NCBI GenBank assembly: GCA_902609685.1 | Contig: CACLSR010000001.1 | Span: 175,505-239,504, forward strand | Length of the DNA stretch: 64,000 nucleotides | Reading direction: 5' to 3' | DNA from: an uncultured Pelagibacteraceae bacterium | GTDB lineage: Bacteria > Pseudomonadota > Alphaproteobacteria > Pelagibacterales > Pelagibacteraceae | Shown: positions 52,711 through 62,430 of the stretch, in pieces | Layout of the letters: every line of letters starts with the position of its first letter | Numbering within the stretch: position 1 is the stretch's first letter | Position numbers and translations under genes: made by a program | The notes under the pieces: model-generated | The model's database searches: none | What the model was told of the DNA's origin: nothing | Seen by the model: the letters and a program-made list of their open reading frames with translations, nothing else

Positions 52711-53460
52711 ATGATTGGCATTTTAGGTGGAATGGGTACCCAGGCAGGTTTAGATTTTTGTAATAAGCTGGCAATTTTATATAGAGGTAAGATCGATCAA
52801 GATTACCCTTTGTTCATGCTTTATAACAAATCAAATATTCCTGGTAGACCTGAGTCGATTGGTATCCATACCGGGAAACTATCAAATAAAATAAGTAATA
52901 AAAAAACTAAACAAAAATATTTATCTGTTTTAAAAAGTTTAATTTATGGTTGTAATCTTTTAAAAAAAAGTAATTGTAAATTTATAGTCATACCCTGTAA
53001 CACAGCTCATTATTGGTATGATGACTTAAAAAAAAGAATTAACTTGCCAATAGTAAATATGCCTAAAGAAGTTTTTGTGCATGCTAAAAAAAAATGTAGA
53101 AAACATTCCTCCATTGGTTTACTTGCTACAGAAGGAACTTTAAAAACAGGTGTTTATAATAAGTTTTTTGATAAAGATTATAATTTAGTGTTTCCAAATA
53201 ATTCTATTCAAAGTAAGTCCGTTAACAAAGCTATCAGGCTTGTAAAAATGGGAAAAGTGAAACTGGCGAGCAAAGCTATAAAGCCAGCGATAAACTATTT
53301 AATCAAAAAAAAATGTAAAAAAATCATTCTTGGTTGTACAGAGCTACCTATTGCTATTTTTGCTTATAAACCATTTAAGACAATTAAATCATCAAAAATT
53401 TTTTTAGACCCAAATTTGATTTTAGCTAACGCTGCTATGAGGAAATACCAAAATAGATAA
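52711..53460 (+). CDS. aspartate/glutamate racemase family protein
   Basis: A 249-aa protein with the two-domain, two-cysteine racemase layout. IGILGGMGTQAGLDF is the family N-terminus, VIPCNTAHYWYDDL holds the first catalytic Cys and IILGCTELPIAIF the second. Pyridoxal-free racemisation of aspartate, glutamate or a related acid is expected. It is coupled by one base to the following unknown gene. Confidence 0.88.
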   Translation: MIGILGGMGTQAGLDFCNKLAILYRGKIDQDYPLFMLYNKSNIPGRPESIGIHTGKLSNKISNKKTKQKYLSVLKSLIYGCNLLKKSNCKFIVIPCNTAHYWYDDLKKRINLPIVNMPKEVFVHAKKKCRKHSSIGLLATEGTLKTGVYNKFFDKDYNLVFPNNSIQSKSVNKAIRLVKMGKVKLASKAIKPAINYLIKKKCKKIILGCTELPIAIFAYKPFKTIKSSKIFLDPNLILANAAMRKYQNR

Positions 53461-53870
53461 TGCCATCTAAAGAAAAGCCTTATGTGTTAATGGTTGCAGA
53501 AGCAATTTACTTAAAAGTTTGTGAGATTAAGAAAAAAAATCCTGAGCTAACAACAATCAACGCAATTGAAAACTTTATGGGAACAACAACCTACAATGAT
53601 ATAAGTAGTGGAAAATTCCATGATGAACTAATTGAAAAGGTATCAAAAAAGAAGGTGCCTGAAGAAACTCTAAGATTACTTCATATTCAAAAAGATTTAT
53701 CAGTTAAGCAATTAATTCAATATCCTGAACTATATTATGCAAAGAGCCATTATCCTCTTGAAATTTCTCAAAGAGCTTTCGATCATTTGTGGAGAATGTG
53801 TGAAAGTTATGAATTATGGTGTAAAGAGACAAAACAAAATAAATTAATAATACTTAATATTGTAGATTAA
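53460..53870 (+). CDS. protein of unknown function coupled to racemase
   Basis: A 136-aa soluble helical protein. MPSKEKPYVLMVAEAIYLKVCEIKKKNPELTTINAIENFMGTTTYNDISSG begins it, and HLWRMCESYELWCKETKQNK ends it. The ATG overlaps the racemase stop by one base, so it is probably co-translated. I recognise no family. Possibly a DNA- or partner-binding factor, which is a guess. Confidence 0.6.
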   Translation: MPSKEKPYVLMVAEAIYLKVCEIKKKNPELTTINAIENFMGTTTYNDISSGKFHDELIEKVSKKKVPEETLRLLHIQKDLSVKQLIQYPELYYAKSHYPLEISQRAFDHLWRMCESYELWCKETKQNKLIILNIVD

Positions 53871-53889
53871 ATAACTTATAAGAGCTGGA

Positions 53890-54738
53890 ATGGTCAGAAT
53901 ATTTCCACTCATATTTGTTTTACTTTGGTCTTCTGCCTTTATCACAACAAAACCAATTATTGATAATAGTGATCCTTTCGCAGCTCTAGCCTTCAGATTT
54001 TTTTTTGTTGCTGTGGGTTTTTTTTTGTTTTCAATTTACCTTAAACAATCAATATTGATTAAAAAAAGATATCTGATTGAGTCAATGTTCAGCGGTATCT
54101 TGTTTCATGGGTTATATTTAGGAGGAGTTTTTTATTCGATTTCAATTGGGATGCCAACAAGTTTAGCTGCTCTAATCGTAACACTTCAACCAATTCTAAC
54201 AAATATTTTGAGCGGACCGCTTTTAAATGAGAAAGTTACATTACAGCAATGGGTAGGAGTTTTATTGGGTTTTGTTGGTGCTTCTTTAGTACTAGGAATA
54301 GATGTTGGTTCAGGTATTCCTCTACTAGGTTTGATTGCAACTTTAATTGCATTGTTATCTATAACATTTTCTACCATTTGGCAGAAAAAATTGAGTAATA
54401 ACTTACCATTATCTGTTAGTAATTTTTATCAAGCGCTTGGTGGGTGTTTATTTCATTTGTTAATAATTATTTTTTTTATAGAACCCTACATCTATTTTAC
54501 AAAAACATTTATAATAGCAATGAGTCATCAAATTTTTCTTGTTTCCTTTGGTGCATTTACAATACTGATGTTTTTAATAAAAAAAAATTCAGCTAGTAAA
54601 ACAGTTTCTGTTTTTTTCCTTATACCAGCAACCTCTGCAATTATGGCTTGGCTTTTTTTAAATGAAATTTTAACAAATATAGATGTTATTGGTTTTTTAA
54701 TAGCTTCTGTTGGTGTTTATATTGCAACAAGAAATTAA
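53890..54738 (+). CDS. EamA/DMT-superfamily transporter
   Basis: A 282-aa protein with ten membrane helices in two EamA halves. LWSSAFITTKPIIDNSDPFAALAFRFFFVAVGF is the typical first-half start, LQQWVGVLLGFVGASLVL the end of the half, and FLIPATSAIMAWLFLNEIL the second-half signature. It exports metabolites such as amino acids. The ATG is 19 bp after the unknown gene. Confidence 0.85.
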   Translation: MVRIFPLIFVLLWSSAFITTKPIIDNSDPFAALAFRFFFVAVGFFLFSIYLKQSILIKKRYLIESMFSGILFHGLYLGGVFYSISIGMPTSLAALIVTLQPILTNILSGPLLNEKVTLQQWVGVLLGFVGASLVLGIDVGSGIPLLGLIATLIALLSITFSTIWQKKLSNNLPLSVSNFYQALGGCLFHLLIIIFFIEPYIYFTKTFIIAMSHQIFLVSFGAFTILMFLIKKNSASKTVSVFFLIPATSAIMAWLFLNEILTNIDVIGFLIASVGVYIATRN

Positions 54739-54741
54739 TAA

Positions 54742-55326
54742 CTAATTACTTTGATAACCAAATTCTAACGAGCCATCTGTTATTGAGTGATGCAAAGACT
54801 CTCCAAAGCTTCTTAATCCGAAAATTCTTACTTTTTTTGGATTGTTAGAAATAAAATCAATCGTAATTGATATTCCGTTATAAATTGAATTTGTGCAATC
54901 ACCTTCATTAAATTTATCAATATTTATAGGACATCCTTTTTTTAAAACTTCATTAACAAGATCACCTTGAATTTCAATTATTGTTCTTGAATGCGATAAA
55001 TCTGTAATTGCAAAATTACTTTCATCGAATTGTTTTCCATCATTTAAAAGTAAATCTGTTTTAGAAGATATAACTATCCAATTCTTTGGTCCCATCCATA
55101 AAATTCTAGTATCTGAATTTGAAGAAGATTTTAAAGTAGAAGGTAATTCTAGGTTATCAATTTTTATATTTGAGATATCTAGAGTTGAATTTTTATATTG
55201 AACTATTTGGAATATAAGAACATTCTTCAATTCTGAAATCTTTAATAAGTCTTTCTCATTTTTATTTTCAAAATCACCAAATTTTCCATTTTGATGCACA
55301 TTATTTAAAGAAGAAATTTGCTTCAC
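54742..55326 (-). CDS. soxG: sarcosine oxidase gamma subunit
   Basis: A 194-aa protein with weak GcvT-like fold. ILWMGPKNWIVISSKTDL and NFAITDLSHSRTIIEIQGDLVNEVLKKGCPINID are SoxG signatures. It is the structural gamma subunit of the four-subunit sarcosine oxidase. It overlaps soxA by 4 bp. It is somewhat diverged, so identification rests on position as much as on sequence. Confidence 0.85.
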   Translation of the reverse strand: MKQISSLNNVHQNGKFGDFENKNEKDLLKISELKNVLIFQIVQYKNSTLDISNIKIDNLELPSTLKSSSNSDTRILWMGPKNWIVISSKTDLLLNDGKQFDESNFAITDLSHSRTIIEIQGDLVNEVLKKGCPINIDKFNEGDCTNSIYNGISITIDFISNNPKKVRIFGLRSFGESLHHSITDGSLEFGYQSN

Positions 55327-58322
55327 GATCTTACTCTCTTTCCTTCATGGTCTACATAATGTGAGGACATTACTTCCACTTCAATAGAAGTATTTTTAAG
55401 TGGAGAGACTGCAAAAAGCTTTTTTCCTATCATATTTTTTCCATCTTTTAATATTGCAAGAGAAAAAGGATTATTGTTCTCGACACTCCAACAAGATGAA
55501 GAAACGTGACCAAGTTTAGGATTTGGAAGTTTTGCATTTTTATTTTCTACCAAATGAGATCCTTCTGGAATACTTGATTTCCTGTCCAATGGGACTAAAC
55601 CAACAATTTTTTGTCTATCCGCTTTATTAAATGCTTCTTTAGCTAAAGATCTCTTTCCAATAAAATCTTTTTTCTTTGATACTAAACCTTCTAACGAAAC
55701 GTCATAAGGAATGGTTCTACCATCAAGTTCTGGTCCAGCTACATGGCCCATTTCTATTCTTAGTGTTGATAATGCTTCTGTACCATAAGGTTGAATATTA
55801 AATTCTTCTCCAATTTCAATAATTTTTTCCCACATAAATAATCCAAAATCAGACTCAACGTTTATTTCGTAAGCAAGTTCACCTGAAAAGGAAATTCTAA
55901 AAATTCTTGCTTTAACGCCAAATAAATCTCCCTCTACATATCCCATAAAAGGAAGTGCCTCATTGCTAACATCTATTTTAGGAAAAAGCTTTGCTAACAA
56001 ATCTCTTGATTTAGGTCCTGCAATCGCCGCACCAGCCCATTGTTCAGTTGTTGAAACGACATTAACATTTAATTCTGGCCAAACAATTTGGAGGTAATAT
56101 TCCAAATGCGATAATACGTTTGCGGCCTGTGCAGTAGTGGTTGTCATATGATAGTGATTTTCTGAAATTCTGGTTGTTGTCCCATCATCCATTACAATTC
56201 CATCTTCCCTAAGCATTACTCCATATCGTGCTTTACCTACTGGAAGTTTTAACCATGCGTTTGTGTAAACTCTATTTAAAAACTCTGCAGCATCTGGACC
56301 TTTAATATCAATTTTCCCTAAAGTTGTTACATCACAGACGCCCACGTGATCTCTAACATTTTTTGCTTCTCTTTTTGATGCCTCAAATAAATTTTCATTT
56401 CCTCTTTTGTAGTATCTTGGTCTTTTCCAAGCACCAGCATCTACCCAGACAGCATTATTTTTTTCATGCCAATGGTGCATTGGTGTTTTTCTTGTAGGCA
56501 TATATTCTTTGCCTATCTCCCTTCCAACTATTGTACCGATGGTAACTGGTGTAAAAGGCGGTCTAAAAGTAGTGTGACCTACTTGAGGAACAATTTTTTT
56601 TTCAACATTTGCAACTAATTGTAATCCATTTAAATTACTTGTCCTTCCTTGGTCTGTTGCCATTCCCAATGTTGTATATCTCTTAACATGTTCAATAGAT
56701 CTATAGCCCTCTCTTAAAGCAACCTCTATATCAGAAACTGCTACGTCATTTTGGAAATCTACAAATCGTTTATAATTTTTACCTTTAGGAAGTGGAGAAC
56801 ACCAAAATTTATCATGGGCACTATATTTTCGTTCATTTGTATTAGGAATTTGTATTTTTTCATCTTTTTTAGTAATGCTTTTAGAAACTTCTGACCCAGT
56901 ATTAAAACTGTTTTTTAAGGTATCTTGTAATGTAAATGTTCCATTAGCAGCACCTAAAGAATGTTCATTTTGTTTTGATTTGTCAGGTACAAAAGCATCT
57001 ATCGAGTCGTTAAATTTCAGTTTATTACCTGATTGAGATGCTAAATGAACAGTCGGTGTCCAAAATCCAGATACACAAATAGAGTCGCAATCTATTTGTT
57101 CTGTATTTACAAAATCTATCTTCTCTTTATTTAATTTACCAATTGTTGCTGATTTTACTTTTTTATATCCATGAGCAACTATCACTGCATAAGAAAATTT
57201 AATTTTTATATCTAAATCTTTAGCTTCGTTAATTAACTCAGAGTTTTGATCCTCTCTAGTATCTAAAACTATTGGATTGACACCGTTCTTTTTAAACTCA
57301 ATAGCTGTTTCATAGCCGCTATCGTTGTTAGTGAAAATAATTGGTTTTTTACCAATTAAAACACCATAAACTTTCATATATTCTTTTGCAGCAGCTGAGA
57401 GAAAAACTCCTGGTGTATCATTATTTCCAAAAACAATGGGTCTTTCAATAGATCCTGTTGATAGCAACACTTCTTTTGCTCTTATATACCAAAGTCTTTG
57501 TCTCGGTGTGTACTTAGGTTTTTTTTCTAAATGATCTCCTGTTCTTTCAAACATTACCATCATATTATGATCATAGTATCCAAAAACTTGAGATCTATTT
57601 TTAACAATAACATTAGGCATCTCTTTTAATTCAGATATAATTTTTTCTGACCAATCTTTTCCGGACAAGTTATCTATCGTAACGTCATCTGTTAAAAGCG
57701 TACCTCCATATCTAGGTTTATCCTCTGCTAATATTACTTTTGCTCCGTTTTTGGCAGCCGCATAAGCACTTGCTAAACCAGCAGGTCCAGAGCCAGTAAC
57801 TAATAAGTCACAATATTCATATTTATGCTCATATCTCTCTTTATCTTTTTTTAGAGAAGCAATTCCTAATCCTGCTGCTTTTCGAATAAAAGGCTCATAC
57901 ACTCTATACCAAAAACTTTTGGGCCACATAAAAGTTTTGTAATAAAAACCAGCAGGAAAAAAGCGATTTAAGAAATTATTTATTGCACCAATATCAAAAT
58001 TTACTGATGGCCAACAATTTTGACTAGTTGCTGATAAATTGTTTACTAATTCTATTTCAGTTGCGTTAATATTTGGTTCTGAGCAACCATTAATCTCGAC
58101 TTGCATTTTTGCATTTGGTTCATCAACTCCTGCACCAAAAAACCCTCTTGGACGATGATATTTAAAGCTTCTTCCAATTAAATGTATGCCATTGGCAAGT
58201 AGTGCTGAAGCCAGCGTATCACCCTCATACCCAATATATTTTTTTCCATTAAATCTAAATTCAATAGGTTTATCTCTATTGATTAAACCACCAGTATTTA
58301 GTCTAAAATTTTGTGACATCAA
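55323..58322 (-). CDS. soxA: sarcosine oxidase alpha subunit
   Basis: A 999-aa protein, normal for SoxA. The N-terminus has Fer2-like IEFRFNGKKYIGYEGDTLASALLANG, followed by a NAD-binding pyridine-nucleotide domain (LLVTGSGPAGLASAYAAAKNG near 170) and a GcvT tetrahydrofolate domain from about 620 to the end (GVCDVTTLGKIDIKGPDAAEFLNRVYTN). It channels the C1 unit of sarcosine to folate. The message starts ATGATG, overlapping the soxD stop. Confidence 0.95.
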   Translation of the reverse strand: MMSQNFRLNTGGLINRDKPIEFRFNGKKYIGYEGDTLASALLANGIHLIGRSFKYHRPRGFFGAGVDEPNAKMQVEINGCSEPNINATEIELVNNLSATSQNCWPSVNFDIGAINNFLNRFFPAGFYYKTFMWPKSFWYRVYEPFIRKAAGLGIASLKKDKERYEHKYEYCDLLVTGSGPAGLASAYAAAKNGAKVILAEDKPRYGGTLLTDDVTIDNLSGKDWSEKIISELKEMPNVIVKNRSQVFGYYDHNMMVMFERTGDHLEKKPKYTPRQRLWYIRAKEVLLSTGSIERPIVFGNNDTPGVFLSAAAKEYMKVYGVLIGKKPIIFTNNDSGYETAIEFKKNGVNPIVLDTREDQNSELINEAKDLDIKIKFSYAVIVAHGYKKVKSATIGKLNKEKIDFVNTEQIDCDSICVSGFWTPTVHLASQSGNKLKFNDSIDAFVPDKSKQNEHSLGAANGTFTLQDTLKNSFNTGSEVSKSITKKDEKIQIPNTNERKYSAHDKFWCSPLPKGKNYKRFVDFQNDVAVSDIEVALREGYRSIEHVKRYTTLGMATDQGRTSNLNGLQLVANVEKKIVPQVGHTTFRPPFTPVTIGTIVGREIGKEYMPTRKTPMHHWHEKNNAVWVDAGAWKRPRYYKRGNENLFEASKREAKNVRDHVGVCDVTTLGKIDIKGPDAAEFLNRVYTNAWLKLPVGKARYGVMLREDGIVMDDGTTTRISENHYHMTTTTAQAANVLSHLEYYLQIVWPELNVNVVSTTEQWAGAAIAGPKSRDLLAKLFPKIDVSNEALPFMGYVEGDLFGVKARIFRISFSGELAYEINVESDFGLFMWEKIIEIGEEFNIQPYGTEALSTLRIEMGHVAGPELDGRTIPYDVSLEGLVSKKKDFIGKRSLAKEAFNKADRQKIVGLVPLDRKSSIPEGSHLVENKNAKLPNPKLGHVSSSCWSVENNNPFSLAILKDGKNMIGKKLFAVSPLKNTSIEVEVMSSHYVDHEGKRVRS

Positions 58323-58585
58323 AATTCTTCCTCTGGTTTAAAAGTTCTAAAAATTTCGTGAGTAGTTGTATCTCTCTCAACTTTAAACCATTGTCTGCAT
58401 CCAGCAATATGATGCCACAATTCAATATGTTTTCCTCTCGGACTTTTTCTTAGATAAACAAAATTATCCCATTCTTCATCACTTATTTCTTGATTAAGTT
58501 TTGGTCTAGTAATTGTTCCATCACCTCCGTAGGCAAATTCTTTTTGAGACCTGTCCCCACAGTAAGGACACTTTATATTTAACAT
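58319..58585 (-). CDS. soxD: sarcosine oxidase delta subunit
   Basis: An 88-aa zinc-binding subunit. IKCPYCGDRSQKEFAYGGD supplies the two Cys of the CxxC knuckle; the later HIAGCRQWFKVERDTTTHEI provides the conserved His and Cys. Its length and charged Arg-rich end match SoxD. It is overlapped by the soxA start and separated by one base from soxB. Confidence 0.95.
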   Translation of the reverse strand: MLNIKCPYCGDRSQKEFAYGGDGTITRPKLNQEISDEEWDNFVYLRKSPRGKHIELWHHIAGCRQWFKVERDTTTHEIFRTFKPEEEF

Positions 58586-59842
58586 TTATGAAATCCAAGT
58601 TTTTGTTCCAAGGCCCTTCTCATCTAACAAGTAACCTTTAGAAAATCTATTTAGACTAAATCCCTCATTTAATTCATGAACCCTATCTTGTGCGATTGTA
58701 TGTGCAAATGTCCACCCAGAAGATGGAACCGATTTGAAGCCTCCATAACACCAACCACAATTTAAATATAATCCATCGATATGAGTTTTATCAATAATAG
58801 GTGAGCCATCCATTGACATATCCATAATCCCTCCCCAAGTCCTTAACATTTTCAATCGACTTAAGAATGGAAATAAAGCAACACCTCCTGTTAAGACATG
58901 TTGTATCGTTGGAAGATTACCTTTTTGTGCATAACTATTATATCCATCAAGGTCTCCACCCATGACCATCTCACCTTTATCTGATTGACTAATATAAAAA
59001 TGTCCAGCACCAAAGGTTACCACTCCATCTAAAACTGGTTTCACTGGCTCAGAAACACAAGCTTGTAATAAATGAGTTTCTATAGGAAGTGTCATATTAA
59101 GTTTTTCTGCTAAAACATTTGTGCTGCCGGCTACACACAATCCAATTTTTTTTGATTTAATATCTCCTCTAGATGTTCTCAAACCTGTTATTTTTCCAGC
59201 CTCAATATCAAATCCTGTTACTTCACAATTTTGAATTATATCGACACCCATTGAGTCAGCTTGTCTAGCATAACCCCATGCAACTGCATCATGTCTTGCT
59301 GTACCTGCACTCGGCTGCGCTAAGCCTCCAAAAATTGGATACCTTACATCATCAGAAAAATCTGCCATAGGTATAATCTTTTTTACTTCTTCCCTGTTTA
59401 GTAAAACAGCATCAATTCCATTTAATCTCATAGAGTTTCCTCTACGAGCATAAGCATTCAGTTGTGCATCTGAATGAGCTAAATTTATTATGCCTCTTGG
59501 TGAAAACATGACATTAAAATTTAATTCCTGACTCATGTTTCTCCACAAGTTCATTCCAAATTCATTGAACCTAGCATTATCATCATACATAAAATTTGAT
59601 CTGATAATTGTGGTGTTTCTTCCTATATTTCCTCCACCAATCCATCCTTTTTCAATAACAGCCACATTAGTAATTTGATGTTCTTTAGCTAAATAGTAGG
59701 CAGTAGCTAGCCCATGGCCACCCCCACCAATAATTACAACATCGTATTCTTTTTTAGGTGTAGGATCTTTCCATGCCAAATCCCATTTTTCATGATTAGA
59801 AAAAGCATTTTTGATTAGGCTAAATACTGAATATTTTTGCAT
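58586..59842 (-). CDS. soxB: sarcosine oxidase beta subunit
   Basis: A 418-aa FAD amino-acid oxidase fold. YDVVIIGGGGHGLATAYYLA (33-52) binds FAD. GTARHDAVAWGYAR (His184) is the motif that carries covalent FMN in characterised enzymes. WGGIMDMSMDGSPIIDKT and NCGWCYGGFKSVPSSG are C-terminal family motifs. It oxidises sarcosine to glycine, giving formaldehyde or methylene-tetrahydrofolate and H2O2. It heads soxBDAG, divergent from fhs, which uses the same folate pool. Confidence 0.95.
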   Translation of the reverse strand: MQKYSVFSLIKNAFSNHEKWDLAWKDPTPKKEYDVVIIGGGGHGLATAYYLAKEHQITNVAVIEKGWIGGGNIGRNTTIIRSNFMYDDNARFNEFGMNLWRNMSQELNFNVMFSPRGIINLAHSDAQLNAYARRGNSMRLNGIDAVLLNREEVKKIIPMADFSDDVRYPIFGGLAQPSAGTARHDAVAWGYARQADSMGVDIIQNCEVTGFDIEAGKITGLRTSRGDIKSKKIGLCVAGSTNVLAEKLNMTLPIETHLLQACVSEPVKPVLDGVVTFGAGHFYISQSDKGEMVMGGDLDGYNSYAQKGNLPTIQHVLTGGVALFPFLSRLKMLRTWGGIMDMSMDGSPIIDKTHIDGLYLNCGWCYGGFKSVPSSGWTFAHTIAQDRVHELNEGFSLNRFSKGYLLDEKGLGTKTWIS

Positions 59843-59965
59843 GACTAAATTTTATAATAATGAATATAAATAGTTCCTATTTTTTTTATATATAATTTTT
59901 AGATATTTCCAAAGCTCTTAAAAAGAGATACTAATCGAGCAGTTTTTGTATATTTAAAGAATTTT

Positions 59966-61651
59966 ATGAGTGAAATAAAATCAGACATTCAAATTGCAAG
60001 AGAAGCTAAAATGCAACCAATCAAAGACATTTTAGCAAAAATAAATGTTCCTGATGAAAGTTCTGCCTTTAGCCCCATGGGGCGTCACATCGCAAAAATA
60101 AATTTAGAATACCTTGATGGTCTCAAAGGTAAAAAAGAGGGAAAATTAATTTTAGTGACTGCCATAACTCCTACTCCAGCAGGGGAAGGAAAGACTACAA
60201 CTTCTGTAGGTCTCAATGATGGTCTTAATAAAATTGGAAAAAAATCTATCGTCTGTTTAAGAGAACCAAGTTTAGGTCCATCTTTTGGAATGAAAGGTGG
60301 AGCTGCTGGTGGTGGCTATGCTCAAGTTGTTCCTATGGAACAAATTAATCTTCATTTCACAGGTGACTTTCATGCAATTACATCTGCACATAATCTTTTA
60401 TCTGCATTGATAGACAATCATATCTATTGGGGAAATAAACTTAATATAGATATAAGAAGAATTGTTTGGAAAAGAGTTTTAGATATGAATGATAGAGCAT
60501 TAAGATCAATTAATATTAATCTTGGTGGTGTCGCTAATGGATACCCAAGAGAGGATGGTTTTGATATTACAGTTGCTTCAGAAATAATGGCTATCTTTTG
60601 CTTGGCTAATAATTTGGAAGATTTAGAAAATAGAATTGGAAATATTACTGTAGCTTACACAAGAGAGAAAAAACCGATATATGCTAAAGACTTAAAAGCA
60701 CAAGGACCTATGACTGTTTTATTGAAAGAAGCTATAAGACCAAACATAACTCAAACATTAGAAAATAATCCTGCTATAATTCATGGTGGGCCTTTCGCTA
60801 ATATTGCACATGGTTGTAATTCTGTAATCGCAACTAAAGCAGGACTAAAATTAGCTGACTATGTGGTAACTGAAGCTGGGTTTGGTGCAGATCTTGGTGC
60901 TGAAAAATTTCTAGATATTAAATGTAGAAAATCTGATTTAAAACCAAGTTGTGTGGTTATCGTTGCTACAATTAGAGCATTAAAAATGCATGGTGGTGTA
61001 GCCAAAGATGATCTTAAAAATGAAAACGTTGAGGCACTAAAAAAAGGTTTAGTCAACCTTGAAAGGCATATTGAAAATGTAAAAAAATTTGGTCTTCCTG
61101 TGGCGATAGCTGTAAATCATTTTATAAAAGATACTGACAATGAGGTAAAAGCTTTAGTTGATTTTTGTAATAAATTAGGAATAAAGGCAAGTCTTTGTAC
61201 CCACTGGGCTAATGGAGGAGAAGGTACAAAAGAATTAGCTTCACATGTTGCTGATTTATGTGAAAAAAATGAAAATAAATTTAAATTTTTATACGAAAGT
61301 AAGACACCATTGTTTAAAAAAATTGAAACAATAGCAAAAGAAATTTACAGAGCCGATGAAGTTATTGCAGATACTAAAATTAGAGATCAACTTAAAAGTT
61401 TTGAAGAAGCAGGTTATGGAGAATTACCAATTTGTGTAGCTAAAACTCAGTACAGTTTTTCAACTGATCCTAATCTCAAAGGTGCACCTACAGGTCACTC
61501 ATTACCAATTAGAGAAATAAGGCTTTCCTCAGGAGCTGAATTTATAGTTGTTGTCTGTGGAGCAATAATGACAATGCCTGGATTACCAAGGGTACCAGCA
61601 GCAGACTCTATTCAACTTAATAAAAAAGGTGAAATCGAGGGATTATTTTAA
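59966..61651 (+). CDS. fhs: formate-tetrahydrofolate ligase
   Basis: A 561-aa ligase, normal length. [16 protein letters not shown] (69-84) is the ATP loop, [26 protein letters not shown] the family signature, and [10 protein letters not shown] with [14 protein letters not shown] follow. It forms 10-formyl-tetrahydrofolate from formate and ATP, or runs in reverse. The 123-bp spacer to soxB is divergent and may hold shared control. Confidence 0.97.
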   Translation: MSEIKSDIQIAREAKMQPIKDILAKINVPDESSAFSPMGRHIAKINLEYLDGLKGKKEGKLILVTAITPTPAGEGKTTTSVGLNDGLNKIGKKSIVCLREPSLGPSFGMKGGAAGGGYAQVVPMEQINLHFTGDFHAITSAHNLLSALIDNHIYWGNKLNIDIRRIVWKRVLDMNDRALRSININLGGVANGYPREDGFDITVASEIMAIFCLANNLEDLENRIGNITVAYTREKKPIYAKDLKAQGPMTVLLKEAIRPNITQTLENNPAIIHGGPFANIAHGCNSVIATKAGLKLADYVVTEAGFGADLGAEKFLDIKCRKSDLKPSCVVIVATIRALKMHGGVAKDDLKNENVEALKKGLVNLERHIENVKKFGLPVAIAVNHFIKDTDNEVKALVDFCNKLGIKASLCTHWANGGEGTKELASHVADLCEKNENKFKFLYESKTPLFKKIETIAKEIYRADEVIADTKIRDQLKSFEEAGYGELPICVAKTQYSFSTDPNLKGAPTGHSLPIREIRLSSGAEFIVVVCGAIMTMPGLPRVPAADSIQLNKKGEIEGLF

Positions 61652-62430
61652 TTTAATTCGTTAAGCCAATTTTTAAGCTCTAACATTCTCTTTTCTTTAT
61701 CTGAAACTGAAATTTCTTTTTTGATAAAAGCAATGTGTTTTTGAACTTCAGTGTCATCTTTAAATACTTTTCTACTTTCAATTAATCTTTCTTTTCTAAA
61801 CTCAATTAGATTAATCATTTTTTCATAAGTTATTTCTGGATGGTATTGTAACCCCCAAATTTTTGTCTTATTAACCTCAAAATATAAACCTTGAACTTTA
61901 TTAATCTTGTTCGAGGCTAAACAAATTCCTTTATCAGGTATTTTTACCACCTCATCAAAATTGAATGCTGGAGAATTAAATTTTTTATCTTTATTTTTAT
62001 AAAGAGGATGGTTTATTCCATTTTTGTTTATCTCTATTTCATTTGCTATACCAATATGTGAATTATCCGCCTTTTTGACTTGGCCACCTGCTGCTGTGAC
62101 TGCTACTTGCATGCCCCAACAAATTGCCAAAATTTTCCCTACTTTATTTTGACAATTTTTCATGAATTCAATTTGCCTTCTAATTTCTGGAGTATCATTA
62201 TAAATATTTAAACTACTTCCGCCCCAAATAAGACCATCATACTGCTCGAGTTGATCGGATATTAATTGAATATTTTGATCTGAAGAGGGGTTAACAACAT
62301 CAAATGAAAGTTCATCAGTAAAATGGCTTAAGCTGTCCTTTAAACTTTCTGTGTGTGTTTGAATACCATTTTCTGAAAAGCTCTCATTTTCTTCTCTTAA
62401 GTTTCCCTCTACAATTAATATTTTTTTCAT
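61648..62430 (-). CDS. class I glutamine amidotransferase-like protein
   Basis: A 260-aa GATase1 domain. [19 protein letters not shown] has the nucleophilic Cys in its elbow and [12 protein letters not shown] the catalytic His-Glu. The N-terminal half is less typical. It resembles PuuD/GuaA-like hydrolases that remove glutamate or gamma-glutamyl groups. No synthase partner is adjacent. It is convergent with fhs by 4 bp and overlaps the alcohol dehydrogenase start. Confidence 0.82.
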   Translation of the reverse strand: MKKILIVEGNLREENESFSENGIQTHTESLKDSLSHFTDELSFDVVNPSSDQNIQLISDQLEQYDGLIWGGSSLNIYNDTPEIRRQIEFMKNCQNKVGKILAICWGMQVAVTAAGGQVKKADNSHIGIANEIEINKNGINHPLYKNKDKKFNSPAFNFDEVVKIPDKGICLASNKINKVQGLYFEVNKTKIWGLQYHPEITYEKMINLIEFRKERLIESRKVFKDDTEVQKHIAFIKKEISVSDKEKRMLELKNWLNELN

